Origin: an uncultured Phocaeicola sp.
Lineage (GTDB): Bacteria; Bacteroidota; Bacteroidia; Bacteroidales; Bacteroidaceae
Direction of reading: 5' to 3'
Length of the DNA stretch: 64,000 bases
Assembly (NCBI GenBank): GCA_944320885.1
Contig: CALUJE010000010.1
Location: 30,391 to 94,390, forward strand
Shown: in pieces, positions 1 to 9,745 of the stretch
How positions within the stretch are numbered: position 1 is the stretch's first letter
Layout of the letters: every line of letters starts with the position of its first letter
The notes under the pieces: generated by a model
The model's database searches: none
What the model was told of the DNA's origin: nothing
What the model saw: only the letters and a program-made list of their open reading frames with translations
Translations under genes and position numbers: made by a program

Positions 1-254
1 GTAATGGCTCCTACCTTAGTACCTTTTACTAAAACAGAGACACCAATCATTGGTTCCCCATTCTCATCTAACACTTGGCCAGAAACACTTCTTTTCTGAT
101 TAATTTCTTGATAATTAGAGATTTTACCCCCCCCCAGCAACATATTATCAGCGTTTACTGGGAAAGAACACATCAAAGCTAACCCCAAAGTAAAAAATGA
201 ACGGCCATAACGAATACTTGTGCTTTCAAACACTCTTTCTTTCTTGCTTTTCAT
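1..254 (-). CDS. SusC-family TonB-dependent receptor, N-terminal part only (cut by window edge)
   Basis: The gene starts at an ATG at 254-252 and runs off the left edge, so only about 84 residues are visible. They show a basic start (MKSKKERVF), a hydrophobic export segment ending near PVNA, and then the beginning of the carboxypeptidase-regulatory-like beta-sandwich typical of SusC proteins (SVSGQVLDENGEPMIGVSV, then KGTKVGAIT). This second half is nearly identical in wording to the other SusC at 3233-6479, so the two are tandem paralogues separated by a SusD and a plug-only gene. SusC proteins form the outer-membrane TonB-dependent channel under a SusD lid and import glycans. A run of nine G (minus strand) lies in frame just after the signal peptide. 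Family assignment is firm; the substrate is unknown. Confidence 0.85.
   Translation of the reverse strand, partial: MKSKKERVFESTSIRYGRSFFTLGLALMCSFPVNADNMLLGGGKISNYQEINQKRSVSGQVLDENGEPMIGVSVLVKGTKVGAI
127..135 (-). repeat. G9 mononucleotide tract inside a SusC reading frame
   Basis: Nine consecutive C on the plus strand read as nine G in the coding strand of the partial SusC, coding Leu-Gly-Gly-Gly about 40 residues in. Nine G keeps the frame open as sequenced; gain or loss of one base would truncate the protein just after its signal peptide. That is where contingency tracts sit in phase-variable genes, but length variation is not shown here. Confidence 0.7.
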
Positions 255-283
255 GTTTATAAGGTTAATAATAAAAGTTCGAT

Positions 284-292
284 GCAAACTTA
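284..292 (-). promoter_or_regulatory. Probable -7 element upstream of the partial SusC
   Basis: The minus strand reads TAAGTTTGC, an exact match to the Bacteroides -7 consensus TAnnTTTG. Transcription would start about 23 bp before the ATG at 254. No convincing -33 TTTG was found at the right spacing, so this rests on half the consensus. Confidence 0.45.
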
Positions 293-407
293 AGCAAAAG
301 CTGTTTTGAGTGAACTTTTTACACATATGTTTAATAACATATATTCAGAAGTTTCCATTATACTTAACTATTTAACCTTGCAAAGTATCTTCATACTCTT
401 CCCTAAA

Positions 408-1094
408 TTATTTACTAGACCTTGTATGTATTATTATAGCACCATTAGCTCCTCCAGAACCATAAGCACTAGCATCTTTTAGAATTTCTATATAATCTAC
501 ATCAAACAGATTTATTCCTTCCAATGAAGGAATAACCACATTATCTAAAACAAACAAAGGAGTTGAACTTGCTGAGAAACTACGATTTCCTCTTATTGTA
601 ATATCAGTAGATTCGTCATATCTTCCATTTGTGACGATACTTAACCCCGGTATTCTCCCTTGTAAAGCTGAAATAATATCATTAAACCCACTATTACGCA
701 ACTCCTCTCCTGAAATAATATTGCTAACTCCCGTATATTCTCTACGTGATACATAACCATATCCCCAATTTATTAAAACAGAATCTTCTTCTGCCATAAT
801 ATGGTCAACATCAAACAAATGAATTTTCAAACTCTTTCTTCCCAAAACAGGAACTATATATTCTTTTTTCTTTCTTACAATCTTTAATGTGTCATCATAC
901 TTTATATCCGTTAGTCCAAACTGTCCTTTCTTATTAGTAATGGCATACTTCCCTGATGATAATACATAAACTCTTGTACGCTTAATTGCTTTGCCTGAAG
1001 CGTCAAGCAGTAATCCATTAAACGGAACAGACTTTTGTGCTCCAATTCCTAAACTATACAAAATAAAACAAGCTATAAAAATAATTACTCTCAT
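408..1094 (-). CDS. Plug-only TonB-receptor-like protein (signal peptide, regulatory beta-sandwich, plug; no barrel)
   Basis: This 228-residue protein has a signal peptide (residues 1-19, ending GIGA), a carboxypeptidase-regulatory-like domain (about 22-95: VPFNGLLLDASGKAIK) and a TonB-receptor plug (about 125-228). The plug carries the usual SusC signatures: an RGNRSFSASSTPLFVLD segment and IEILKDASAYGSGGANGAIII. It then stops, so the roughly 700-residue barrel is absent. The end is a clean stop codon, and nothing barrel-like follows before the next SusC start at 254. Its plug closely resembles that of the SusC at 3233-6479, suggesting it is a shed copy or a dedicated helper. Short plug-only proteins are known from Bacteroidetes genomes; their role is unsettled. 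A hairpin terminator separates it from the upstream SusD gene. Domain calls are firm; function is unknown. Confidence 0.8.
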   Translation of the reverse strand: MRVIIFIACFILYSLGIGAQKSVPFNGLLLDASGKAIKRTRVYVLSSGKYAITNKKGQFGLTDIKYDDTLKIVRKKKEYIVPVLGRKSLKIHLFDVDHIMAEEDSVLINWGYGYVSRREYTGVSNIISGEELRNSGFNDIISALQGRIPGLSIVTNGRYDESTDITIRGNRSFSASSTPLFVLDNVVIPSLEGINLFDVDYIEILKDASAYGSGGANGAIIIHTRSSK

Positions 1095-1120
1095 AGTATA
1101 ACTATCATTAGTTAATAAAT

Positions 1121-1156
1121 AAAAAGGCTGGAACTATTAAAAAATAATTCCAGCCT
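1121..1156 (-). terminator. Intrinsic terminator between susD and the plug-only gene
   Basis: Arms AGGCTGGAA (1125-1133) and TTCCAGCCT (1148-1156) form a 9-bp stem with a 14-nt A/T-rich loop. On the minus strand the stem is followed by TTTTT and an AT-rich stretch. It lies 25 bp past the SusD stop, so it should end or attenuate the SusC-SusD transcript before the plug-only gene. Confidence 0.75.
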
Positions 1157-1180
1157 CTATTATCTTAATAAAAATTAGTA

Positions 1181-3205
1181 TCAATAACCATTTGTACCAT
1201 ATTCATTGGCATTGTCTATCTGGCTCAAGAAGTTAAATGAGATTGGACGTAAATAGTGCTTATTCTCATCAAAGTTTCTATATGCACGAGGATTACCTTT
1301 CTGCAAACGTTGTTTAAATGTATCTTTATGACGTTTCATTAACAACCAACGTTGGTATTCACCACAAAGTTCACGAGCATATTCATCCATTACATCATCT
1401 TGAGTTGCATTAGAAAGCTTCATAGCTTCATACGAAGCATCGTCACGTGCGGCACGTTTCTTCAATACATTCAGATACTCTGCAGCTTTTCCACCGTTAC
1501 CTAACTGCTGATTAGCCTCTGCTGCAATCAGATATACCTCAGCCATACGCATAATAAATACATCTCCTGTTTTCTTTTGCAAATTTGAGCTATAAGAATC
1601 TTCAAACAACCAATTGAATTTATTGAATCCAGGATAAATATTCTTATCGTTAGTAACCTTAATATCTGTTGTACGATACTCACCATTGACAAACATATCA
1701 TCAATATTGATTACATAATATCTGCGTTTAGCTTTTTCTTCTGCAGACAAAGGTTCTTTTGACAAATAAAAACAGATACGGTCATCATCTTCTGCAACAG
1801 GATAAGGTATTACATACGGATTCTTTACTTCTATCAAGTGAGAAGGATCTCCAGAATGATCGCCTTTCGGCCACACCTTTGCAACAAGTTTTGCAGCCCA
1901 TGTTCCATCATAATATGTATAATTCAAATCACCGTACGGATAAATCTTTTCATTATGAAATGCAGGATTTAATCCATATGTATCTATAATTGTCTGAGTT
2001 AGCTGAGTAAACGAACTAATATTATTATTTACTCCATGTTTACTTCCTATAGTCGGTTTCGAACCATCATCCATAATCTGGCTTTTTGTATATAAATAAT
2101 CACCACCAGACTGAACACCTGAGAATTGAACAAAAGCTGTTGTGAAAGTTTCTTCCCAACGTTTGTCATGGTCTGCATCAAACACATCCAACAAATACTT
2201 TGAAGGAGCCAAAGTGCTATTGTTTGTACGTCCATACCAATAGTTCTGATTATCTGGAGTCGGATATATTGTCAATGTGTTGGGTTTCGGATACATATAA
2301 GTAAATACATTGCTACATTGCGAACCAGCATTCCATGTTTCCAAATCCGTTACATTAGGACCAGCAGCAATAAACAGAGCTTCTTTGTTATTGCGATTAT
2401 TTGCCGGAGCCCATACATCAGAAACATCATCATAAAGACAACTGGTTCCGTATTCTACAATCATATCCTCTGCAACTTTCCGAGCACGTTCCCAATAAGA
2501 AACACCATTTTCACTCAAACCATACTCACCACCACCCTGTGCATATACACGAGCTAACAAGCCCAACGCAGTCTTACGGGTAACACGGGCACGGTTATTT
2601 TCATACGGAGTATCTTTCAATGTATTTGCTGCAAATGTCAAATCATCAACAATTTGAGTATAAAGCTCTTCTATAGTGTTACGTTTCGGAGTTACTATCG
2701 GATTTTCTGTAGATTCCTCCAAAGTAAGGGTTATATTTCCATAATATCCTACCAATAAGGAATAATAGAATGCGCGCAAGCAACGGGCCTCAGCAACCAA
2801 TGTATTAATATCTGCAGCATTGCCATCAATAACATCTTTTGCACGGTTTACAACAGCATTACAGTTACCAATCATAGAATATGCTTGTCCAAACAATTTG
2901 TTTGTTGCATTGGTATTTGTAGCCAGTCCATCATAATATATTACTTGTCTTGCATAATCCGGATTACCTGCAGGTGTCAACCAACAATCAGTTCCACCCT
3001 CAGCAACAGACAACAAATCATATACACTGAACAACTGTCCATAAAGTGAAGAATAACAATATGACTGCAATCCTTTGAATCCCTCAAAAGTAGCCAACAC
3101 TTCATCTCCTGTTTTTTGACTTGGATTATATTCATCCAATGAACAGGACGCAACTGATACCGAAGCTAAAGCGGCAATTGCATATTTATATAATGAGTTT
3201 TTCAT
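1181..3205 (-). CDS. SusD/RagB-family outer-membrane glycan-binding lipoprotein
   Basis: This 674-residue surface lipoprotein is the SusD partner of the SusC directly upstream (27-bp gap). The N-terminus is a lipoprotein signal ending in the lipobox SVASC (Cys about 21), followed by SLDEYNPSQ. SusD hallmarks follow: a helical TPR-like N-terminal half with an ARCLRAFYYSLLVGYYGN segment near residue 145, and a C-terminal half with AEVYLIAAEA, LNVLKKRAAR and the ELCGEYQRWLLMKRH motif shared by RagB/SusD proteins. It ends close to the typical C-terminus (NEYGTNGY). Members bind oligosaccharides and close the SusC channel like a lid. The neighbouring pectate lyase and GH2 suggest a pectin-derived ligand, which is an inference. 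Confidence 0.93.
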   Translation of the reverse strand: MKNSLYKYAIAALASVSVASCSLDEYNPSQKTGDEVLATFEGFKGLQSYCYSSLYGQLFSVYDLLSVAEGGTDCWLTPAGNPDYARQVIYYDGLATNTNATNKLFGQAYSMIGNCNAVVNRAKDVIDGNAADINTLVAEARCLRAFYYSLLVGYYGNITLTLEESTENPIVTPKRNTIEELYTQIVDDLTFAANTLKDTPYENNRARVTRKTALGLLARVYAQGGGEYGLSENGVSYWERARKVAEDMIVEYGTSCLYDDVSDVWAPANNRNNKEALFIAAGPNVTDLETWNAGSQCSNVFTYMYPKPNTLTIYPTPDNQNYWYGRTNNSTLAPSKYLLDVFDADHDKRWEETFTTAFVQFSGVQSGGDYLYTKSQIMDDGSKPTIGSKHGVNNNISSFTQLTQTIIDTYGLNPAFHNEKIYPYGDLNYTYYDGTWAAKLVAKVWPKGDHSGDPSHLIEVKNPYVIPYPVAEDDDRICFYLSKEPLSAEEKAKRRYYVINIDDMFVNGEYRTTDIKVTNDKNIYPGFNKFNWLFEDSYSSNLQKKTGDVFIMRMAEVYLIAAEANQQLGNGGKAAEYLNVLKKRAARDDASYEAMKLSNATQDDVMDEYARELCGEYQRWLLMKRHKDTFKQRLQKGNPRAYRNFDENKHYLRPISFNFLSQIDNANEYGTNGY

Positions 3206-3232
3206 TTCTATAATAATCTTTTATTAAATAAA

Positions 3233-6200
3233 TTAGAATGTTACATTAACACCAAAAACCAATTGTTTTGTCAAAGGATATTTTAAAGAACCATTCATTT
3301 CAGGATCATAATCTTTCAACAGATGACTCTTCGCAAAAACAAACGGGTTAGTAATCGTTGCATAGAAACGACATTTCTCCATTCCTGCCTTATTAACTAA
3401 GTTTTTCGGCATTGTATAACCTAAAGTGATGTTCTTAATCTTTATGAAAGAACCATCTACATAACGTAAAGCATAATATCCGGTATACTGTTCCAGACCT
3501 CTATTTGCATTTGCTGCAGGGAAATCATTTGAAGGATTATCCGGTGTCCAGTAATTAAAATATGTAGGGAAGTTCTTTACACCTGTAGGGTCATATGACG
3601 TCAACATATCATAAGCGAACATCTGTCCATAACGAGCATAAACAAAAATGCTCAAATCAAAATTCTTGTATGTAAAGTTATTCTGGAATCCCAAAGTCCA
3701 ATCCGGAGAATTATGGCCTAAAATCTGATAATCCGCATCACTCGGAGTATATTTATTATCAGATGTATAATATACTATATTTCCTGAATCATCAACAATC
3801 GGTGCGCCGGTTTCTTCATCTAATTTATAGAACTTACCATCCGATTCCTTCACCAAATTAGGTATATTGATCTTTATATCACCAGGAGCTGCTCCAAATA
3901 CAGCTGCATCAGCTTCTTCACCCAACTGCCAAATACCATCTAGTTTATAATGATAATATGAATTGACGGCCTCACCCAAAGCTAAAGCATATCCGGTATC
4001 ACCATTTGACAATACTTCAGAATCACCACCAGCCAACTTGGTAATCTTTTCTTTATTATAGTTGAATGTAACTGTTGAGTTCCAAGTAAAGTCTCTTGTT
4101 ATGATATTACGGGTATTTAATGTCATTTCAAATCCCTTGTTGCTGGTCTCACACATGTTCACATAAGTAGTATAGTTTGAAGTTGTACCACCATCAGGAA
4201 GATATGCACCATTTACAACCGGAAGAGATTTTTGCCAGATAACATCCTTAGTTTTTGTATCATAATAATCCAAACTTACATCAATGCGGTTATTCAGGAA
4301 AGCAGCATCAATACCAATATTCGTACTATATGATTTTTCCCATCCTAACAAATAGTTTGGAATATTCTGAGCGTATACATTAATTGGGGTAAGAATTCCA
4401 CCTAATGCCATGTTTACGCGTGTAGCATCAAGAGACGCCGCAGAAGAATAAGGATCTATTCCTGCTGTACCAGTAACACCATAACCTACACGTAATTTCA
4501 AATTATCCAACCATCCTTTGGTTCCATCCATAAATTTCTCATCAGAAATTCTCCAACCAAGAGAGAATGCCGGGAAGGTATCCCAACGATTTCCTTTTGC
4601 AAGTCTTGAAGAACCATCATAACGAACTGATGCTGAGAAAAGATACTTGCCCATATATGAATAATTCAAACGACCAACATATCCCATTCCTTTTGACATC
4701 TCATATGAAGTAGAACCTGAAGTTGCCGAATTTCCATCCAATATATTATGCCATAAAAACTTATTATCAGAAATACCGGTCTGATACAAATCAACTTCAT
4801 CACTTTGATTATGATTCCATGTGGTTACAGCCGTTACTGTAAAATCATGTTTTTGAGCAATCTGGAAATTGTAAGTCAAGATATTCTCCCATTTATAATT
4901 ATAAGAACGGCTATCTTTTACTTCAGCTTTTATACCAGCTTCTGTCTGATTGTTTTTATACCATTGTACAGAGCCTTCACCAGTAAAGGTGTTTGTTCGT
5001 GAATATGCCAATGATGCACCTACACGAGAAATCAAAGTAAGTCCCTTAATAGGATTGATTTCAATATAAGGATTAAAATATAACTTCAGATTTTGAGCTT
5101 GATTTCTATATACATCCTTATTATCATTTAATAAATAGTTATATATAGTAGAAGAAGGATCTGCTATCGGCTGTGGATTGATAGAACCATCTTCATTATA
5201 CAATGAGCCCAAAGGATTTGCCACCATCAAGTCCATCAAATCTGAATCAGCCTTATTCTGATGAACATATGAAATCTGACTGTCAACTCCAACCTTCAAC
5301 CAATTCTTAACCTTATGATCTACACGAAGTTTTGAAGAATATACTTTATAGCTATCTTGTGCAAATTGTCCAGCTTCATCAGAAAAATTTAATGAAAAAT
5401 ATGCTTTCGTATTTTCGTTACCGCCAGAAACTGACAATGAATAATTCTGAGTAACAGCTGTATGTAACAATGCGTCTACCCAATCAATATATTGTCCATT
5501 TTGATGAGCATTCCATTCTGCTTCGGTTGTAAACAAGTTCTTATCATCAGCAGGTGAACTCCATCTACCATCTCCAGCACCAATAGAAGCATCACGCAAA
5601 GTCTGAATATAGCTTTCTCCACTACGCATAGTAGGAGTTTCAGCCCAGCCATTAAAACCTACATAAGCATTGAAGTTAACAGTTGCCTTACCAGCCTTAC
5701 CACTCTTTGTTGTGATCAAAACAACACCATTGGCACCGCTTGAACCATAAATAGCTGTAGATGATGCATCCTTCAAAACTTCTATAGATTCAATATCGTT
5801 AGGATTCAATGTGGCATAATCACCAGGCATTCCATCTATGATAAATAAAGGATCTCCTGACGCTGAGAATGAGCGTGTTCCACGCAATTGCATCTTAACA
5901 CCAGAACCTGCCTGACCAGATTCTTTTGTAATATCCAAACCTGCTACCTTTCCTTGTAAGGCTTGCATAGGATTTGCTGCAGGATTCAATACAATATCTT
6001 CACTTTTGACAGAAGTAATAGAACCTGTTAAGTCACGCTTCTTCATTGTTCCATAACCTATAACTACGACTTCATCCAAAAGTTTATTATCCGGCTCCAT
6101 TTTAATAACCATATGTCCAGATGTAATCTTTACATCCTGAGCCTGATATCCCATATAAGTAATCTGGAGTTCTTTTGCTCCGGCTGGAGCATTCAATTTA

Positions 6201-6479
6201 AAATTACCATCAAAATCAGTAATTGCACCTACCTTAGTTCCTTTTACCAACACAGAAACACCAATCATCGGCTCTCCCTTTTTCATCTACAATCTGACCG
6301 GTAACATTTCTCGTTTGTTGAATTTCCTGAGGATTCAAACTTGCTACATTTCCCAATGCAGCTGACATCGGAAGTGACATTGTCATCAATGCCGCAGACA
6401 ATCCCCATACAAAAAGTGAACGGCTACAATAAGCCTTAGTGCATGGTTGCACTTTTTCTTTCTTGTTCTCCATTTTCAT
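3233..6479 (-). pseudogene. SusC-family TonB-dependent receptor, split by a single-base frameshift near 6276-6283
   Basis: Two reading frames make up one receptor of about 1081 residues. The first (ATG at 6479) codes the signal peptide and NVTGQIVDEKG. The second codes EPMIGVSVLVK onward: the beta-sandwich, plug (RGTRSFSASGDPLFIIDG; VLKDASSTAIYGSSGANGV) and full barrel to a terminal aromatic (FGVNVTF). The join falls at AAAAAGGG on the coding strand; removing one A or one G restores DEKGEPMIG, which matches the paralogue at 1-254. As sequenced, a ribosome starting at 6479 runs into WCFCVGKRN and stops. The second frame has its own ATG at 6286, but it would lack a signal peptide. The rest of the gene is intact, so the lesion is recent, an error, or a reversible slippage event. 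SusD follows 27 bp downstream. Confidence 0.88.
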
Positions 6480-6511
6480 AAGGTTAACACTTAATTAATT
6501 AATACTGTGTG

Positions 6512-6519
6512 CAAAAGTA
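6512..6519 (-). promoter_or_regulatory. Probable -7 element for the SusC-SusD operon
   Basis: The minus strand reads TACTTTTG, matching TAnnTTTG. It would start transcription about 26 bp before the ATG at 6479. It lies between the terminator of the preceding gene (6575-6617) and the SusC start, as expected for a separate promoter. No clear -33 element was seen. Confidence 0.45.
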
Positions 6520-6574
6520 TATATTCTCATTGTTAATTGGAGCTGATATTTTTATGTTTTTAAGCATAAAATAG

Positions 6575-6617
6575 AGAAAAAGCGTATTTTTAACACTTAA
6601 AATGCTAAAAATACGCT
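6575..6617 (-). terminator. Intrinsic terminator after the beta-helix/DUF6298 gene
   Basis: Arms AGCGTATTTTTA (6581-6592) and TAAAAATACGCT (6606-6617) are a perfect 12-bp inverted repeat with a 13-nt loop. On the minus strand it is followed by TTTTCTC. It begins 36 bp after the stop at 6653 and separates the enzyme genes from the SusC-SusD transcript. Confidence 0.75.
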
Positions 6618-6652
6618 CTTGATAAGTATTTGTTCTTACAATCTGTAAAATC

Positions 6653-9600
6653 TTACAATCTCTGCAACCAGTAAACCCCTTCCTTCAACGTTTTCAAATC
6701 AAAGCGATCCTTTACTTTCATCTTTTGCGTAAGAACAGTTACTTTGCAACTTTCAGGATCTATGTATTTCAATGCATATTTGCCTGAAGGCAGATCTATA
6801 TGAAGTTCTACGGCTTTATGAACATTCAAAACTGCTCCACGATCATCAGAAGCTATCATTTCATAGTCGTCAGTATCAGTCGGTACTACATTCATATAAG
6901 GAACATCCTTAAGGAAACGTTCATCATCAACATGCAATACCGGACATGATCCGCCTCCCATCAGTACAGCCCATCCGTAATCGGGATAGTTCTGCGCATA
7001 CAACAGTACAGCCTTATTCGGATATTTGGTACGATATTCACTCACAGCCTTATAAGCTTCCTTATAACCCATCTTGCCAACTTTCATTTTTCTGGCATGC
7101 TGACGGGGAGCCAGATTCTTTCCGCCTTCCGGAGCATATGTTGTTCCATCTGCACGATAATGCCAGTAACGGATATCAATGATATCTACTACAGCTGCCC
7201 GTTTGGGATCATTCAGTATGGCATCCTGCACGTCTTTCGTTGCACTCAAAGCAACCGTCGCATGCTTACCGGTTTCTTTCTCCCATTCGGCAATGCAGTC
7301 TAGCCAGAATTCCATAAAATGTAACGGACCGGTATATTCAGCACTTATAAACTGAATCACATTCTTATTATCGGCAAAATTGTTCAAACATTGACGAATA
7401 TACTGACGATGCAATTCACGACGGACCGGATGATTTATATCATAAAACTTATCAGCCACAAAAATACGTTTGTCGCCATTAAAGTTGACAGGCTCACCCA
7501 TATCCGTATTGTTGATGTTATTGGCATCACGCCACGGACAGTCTACCCAGTGTGCACCGGCTTCCAGAATATTATGCTGGAAATAATTCTGATGATAAAG
7601 TAACATTCCTTCTGTTTCGGCCTTATCAGCAAAAGATTTCAAACGACTCCAATACCATGCGTTCGGACGATTCAAATCATATTTGCTCAATCCGTCCCAG
7701 GCTTTACCTTCTCCGGAACGTCCGAAAGGCTGTTCATAAAGCGGAGCCCATACATCTCCATCACGGCGGCGAATCCGCTCATGGTCGGTACGACGCAAAT
7801 CATACCACAATCCATAATTATGATCAAATGCCACATTTCCGTTACGTTTCATCATCACTACCGCAGAGTCAATGCGGTCAGTCAATCCCAATCCTTCCTG
7901 ATCTGGAACAAAACGCGTTACATGCGGCTTGGCTTTCTCTATAAAATTATATTTCGTACGTCCGTTCCACCAGGTAACTTCCATACGATTACCTTCGAGC
8001 AGCATTCCATCAGCTACCAGATGGCCATTTACTATTTCAAAGTTTCTTTTTGCCGGTTCATTTTTCTGAAGAGGCTTCAAGTCGTCTACATTCTTCAATC
8101 CGGAAACTGCAACAGAAGCCGGGAACGTTCTATCCTGAATCCACATTGTCATTGTGAGACGAGGTTTCAAACTTTCCGCCGCATATTTGGCTGCCTGTTC
8201 CAGCGTCGGGCTACTGGTAGCACTTGTTGAGAGCGGTAATATGCGGGCACGTTCCGTTACATCCTTATTCAGACGTTCTTCCAACTGAGCATAGAAGAAA
8301 CTGCGTGGTGACACATGATTGTTTGACTCGGCCCATTCTCCGTCACCGGAAAAAGCCCCCCAGCATCCGAATGCACGGTTTGGAGCATCCTTAACCGGTG
8401 TATAACAGAACAGTTCATTGGCTGTACACTGCCAGAACAGACTGTTACCGGTATTCCATCCGGCACCTACTTTATCCTGTCCTAGATTATCGAATTTCAA
8501 ATCATGTCCGTCAATATTTACAACATCAAACAGCAGACCGGCTGCCCATGAACCGATAGAACCGCTAAAACTGTTTGACATCCATGAATCACATTGCACA
8601 AAAGCATTCGGACCAGCTGCACTGTAACCTGCAACAAAATCATTCATTGCATATTCAGAATAACAACGTTGGAAAAGTACCTGCTGTCCCATCGTATAGA
8701 AAGAACGGCGACGCATTCCCGCCAATTCAGAAACAGGTTCCAAAGAACGGCAATCTTCTACGGTCACCCGTGCACCGGTACGCTGCACAATGACTGCACT
8801 TCCGGCAAAATGTCTTAAATCAACCATGCGAACCCAGCAGTTTTCTGCATTTTCAATAGAAATACCACTCCAGCAATGGTCTTCATCCATCGGATACTTC
8901 GTATTATAATCTGATTCCAAAGTCAGATTTTCAACACCGGAATCAGCAACCCGTCCATTCCACTGATAAGTCATCAAGCGGCATGTTGCATAATTTTTGT
9001 CGAGTGCCATAGATAAAGGAGCATCGATAGTTATCTTATTTCCCTCAATTCCTGTAATTGTACGATCCCAATATAAATCAACATCACCTTCTTTCCATCC
9101 TAAAGCACTGATTCCTCCACCGAAGATTGCACAATTAAGTGAAGCAATCCACTCTTTTGTACACGGACGATAGATCATTATCTTATCACCTTTCTTCAAG
9201 CCGGATGCCGAAGCCACCTCCATTGTCAGAGAATTGACCGGAACATAATCTGAAACAATATCTGCAGACTTGATTTCCTTATAATCTTTCTTTCCTTCAA
9301 TATAAACCAATGCACAACGGTCTACTCCTGTTTTCTTCAGGACTGTTTCTTCTTTGGAAACTCCTCTTAAAACAACTCCCGATGCATTTATCCATAGGGA
9401 ACCGGAAAGTTCATAGGTTCCTTTTTCCAAAAGCACGGCTCCACGAAAACCATTCTCATCAGGAGTCAATGAAGCTACATAATTCAACGCACGTTGAATT
9501 CGCTCTGTATTATCACCCGGTATACAAGTAACATATACCACATTCTTTACATTCGGAATATCGACATTTGAATTCCGATAACCACATGATGAAAAATCAA

Positions 9601-9745
9601 GCACACGATTTCCTCTGGAATCGGTCTGATAAGTCAACTTATCGTTTTTGACCTGTATAGTAAAGGTTTGTGCAAATCCTTGCACAAACCCTATACTTAA
9701 CAATCCCAGAAACAGTGTCTTTAAAAGAATTGTTCTTTTTTTCAT
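6653..9745 (-). CDS. Secreted two-domain protein: pectate-lyase-like beta-helix plus DUF6298-type C-terminal domain
   Basis: This 1030-residue protein has a signal peptide (ending GFAQ, about residue 26). The first half (about 30-510) looks like a right-handed beta-helix of the pectate-lyase superfamily: GDNTERIQRALNYVAS near the start, EKGTYELSGSLWINASGVVLRG, then repeated short strand units such as GVENLTLESD and ISIENAENCWVRMVDLRHF. The second half (about 560-1030) resembles DUF6298, with a possible TIM-barrel character (NAWYWSRLKSFADKAETEGM, FISAEYTGPLHFMEFWLDC). I recognise no catalytic residues with certainty. Its ATG overlaps the stop of the pectate lyase gene by four bases (ATGA), so the two are translationally coupled and probably act on the same pectic substrate. 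A terminator follows. The reaction is unknown; a lyase or hydrolase on pectin is the likely class. Confidence 0.75.
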   Translation of the reverse strand: MKKRTILLKTLFLGLLSIGFVQGFAQTFTIQVKNDKLTYQTDSRGNRVLDFSSCGYRNSNVDIPNVKNVVYVTCIPGDNTERIQRALNYVASLTPDENGFRGAVLLEKGTYELSGSLWINASGVVLRGVSKEETVLKKTGVDRCALVYIEGKKDYKEIKSADIVSDYVPVNSLTMEVASASGLKKGDKIMIYRPCTKEWIASLNCAIFGGGISALGWKEGDVDLYWDRTITGIEGNKITIDAPLSMALDKNYATCRLMTYQWNGRVADSGVENLTLESDYNTKYPMDEDHCWSGISIENAENCWVRMVDLRHFAGSAVIVQRTGARVTVEDCRSLEPVSELAGMRRRSFYTMGQQVLFQRCYSEYAMNDFVAGYSAAGPNAFVQCDSWMSNSFSGSIGSWAAGLLFDVVNIDGHDLKFDNLGQDKVGAGWNTGNSLFWQCTANELFCYTPVKDAPNRAFGCWGAFSGDGEWAESNNHVSPRSFFYAQLEERLNKDVTERARILPLSTSATSSPTLEQAAKYAAESLKPRLTMTMWIQDRTFPASVAVSGLKNVDDLKPLQKNEPAKRNFEIVNGHLVADGMLLEGNRMEVTWWNGRTKYNFIEKAKPHVTRFVPDQEGLGLTDRIDSAVVMMKRNGNVAFDHNYGLWYDLRRTDHERIRRRDGDVWAPLYEQPFGRSGEGKAWDGLSKYDLNRPNAWYWSRLKSFADKAETEGMLLYHQNYFQHNILEAGAHWVDCPWRDANNINNTDMGEPVNFNGDKRIFVADKFYDINHPVRRELHRQYIRQCLNNFADNKNVIQFISAEYTGPLHFMEFWLDCIAEWEKETGKHATVALSATKDVQDAILNDPKRAAVVDIIDIRYWHYRADGTTYAPEGGKNLAPRQHARKMKVGKMGYKEAYKAVSEYRTKYPNKAVLLYAQNYPDYGWAVLMGGGSCPVLHVDDERFLKDVPYMNVVPTDTDDYEMIASDDRGAVLNVHKAVELHIDLPSGKYALKYIDPESCKVTVLTQKMKVKDRFDLKTLKEGVYWLQRL

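Noticed and set aside
6276..6283. Programmed -1 ribosomal frameshift in SusC
   Set aside because: The two frames are related by +1 (or -2), not -1, so an A-rich -1 slippery site does not join them.
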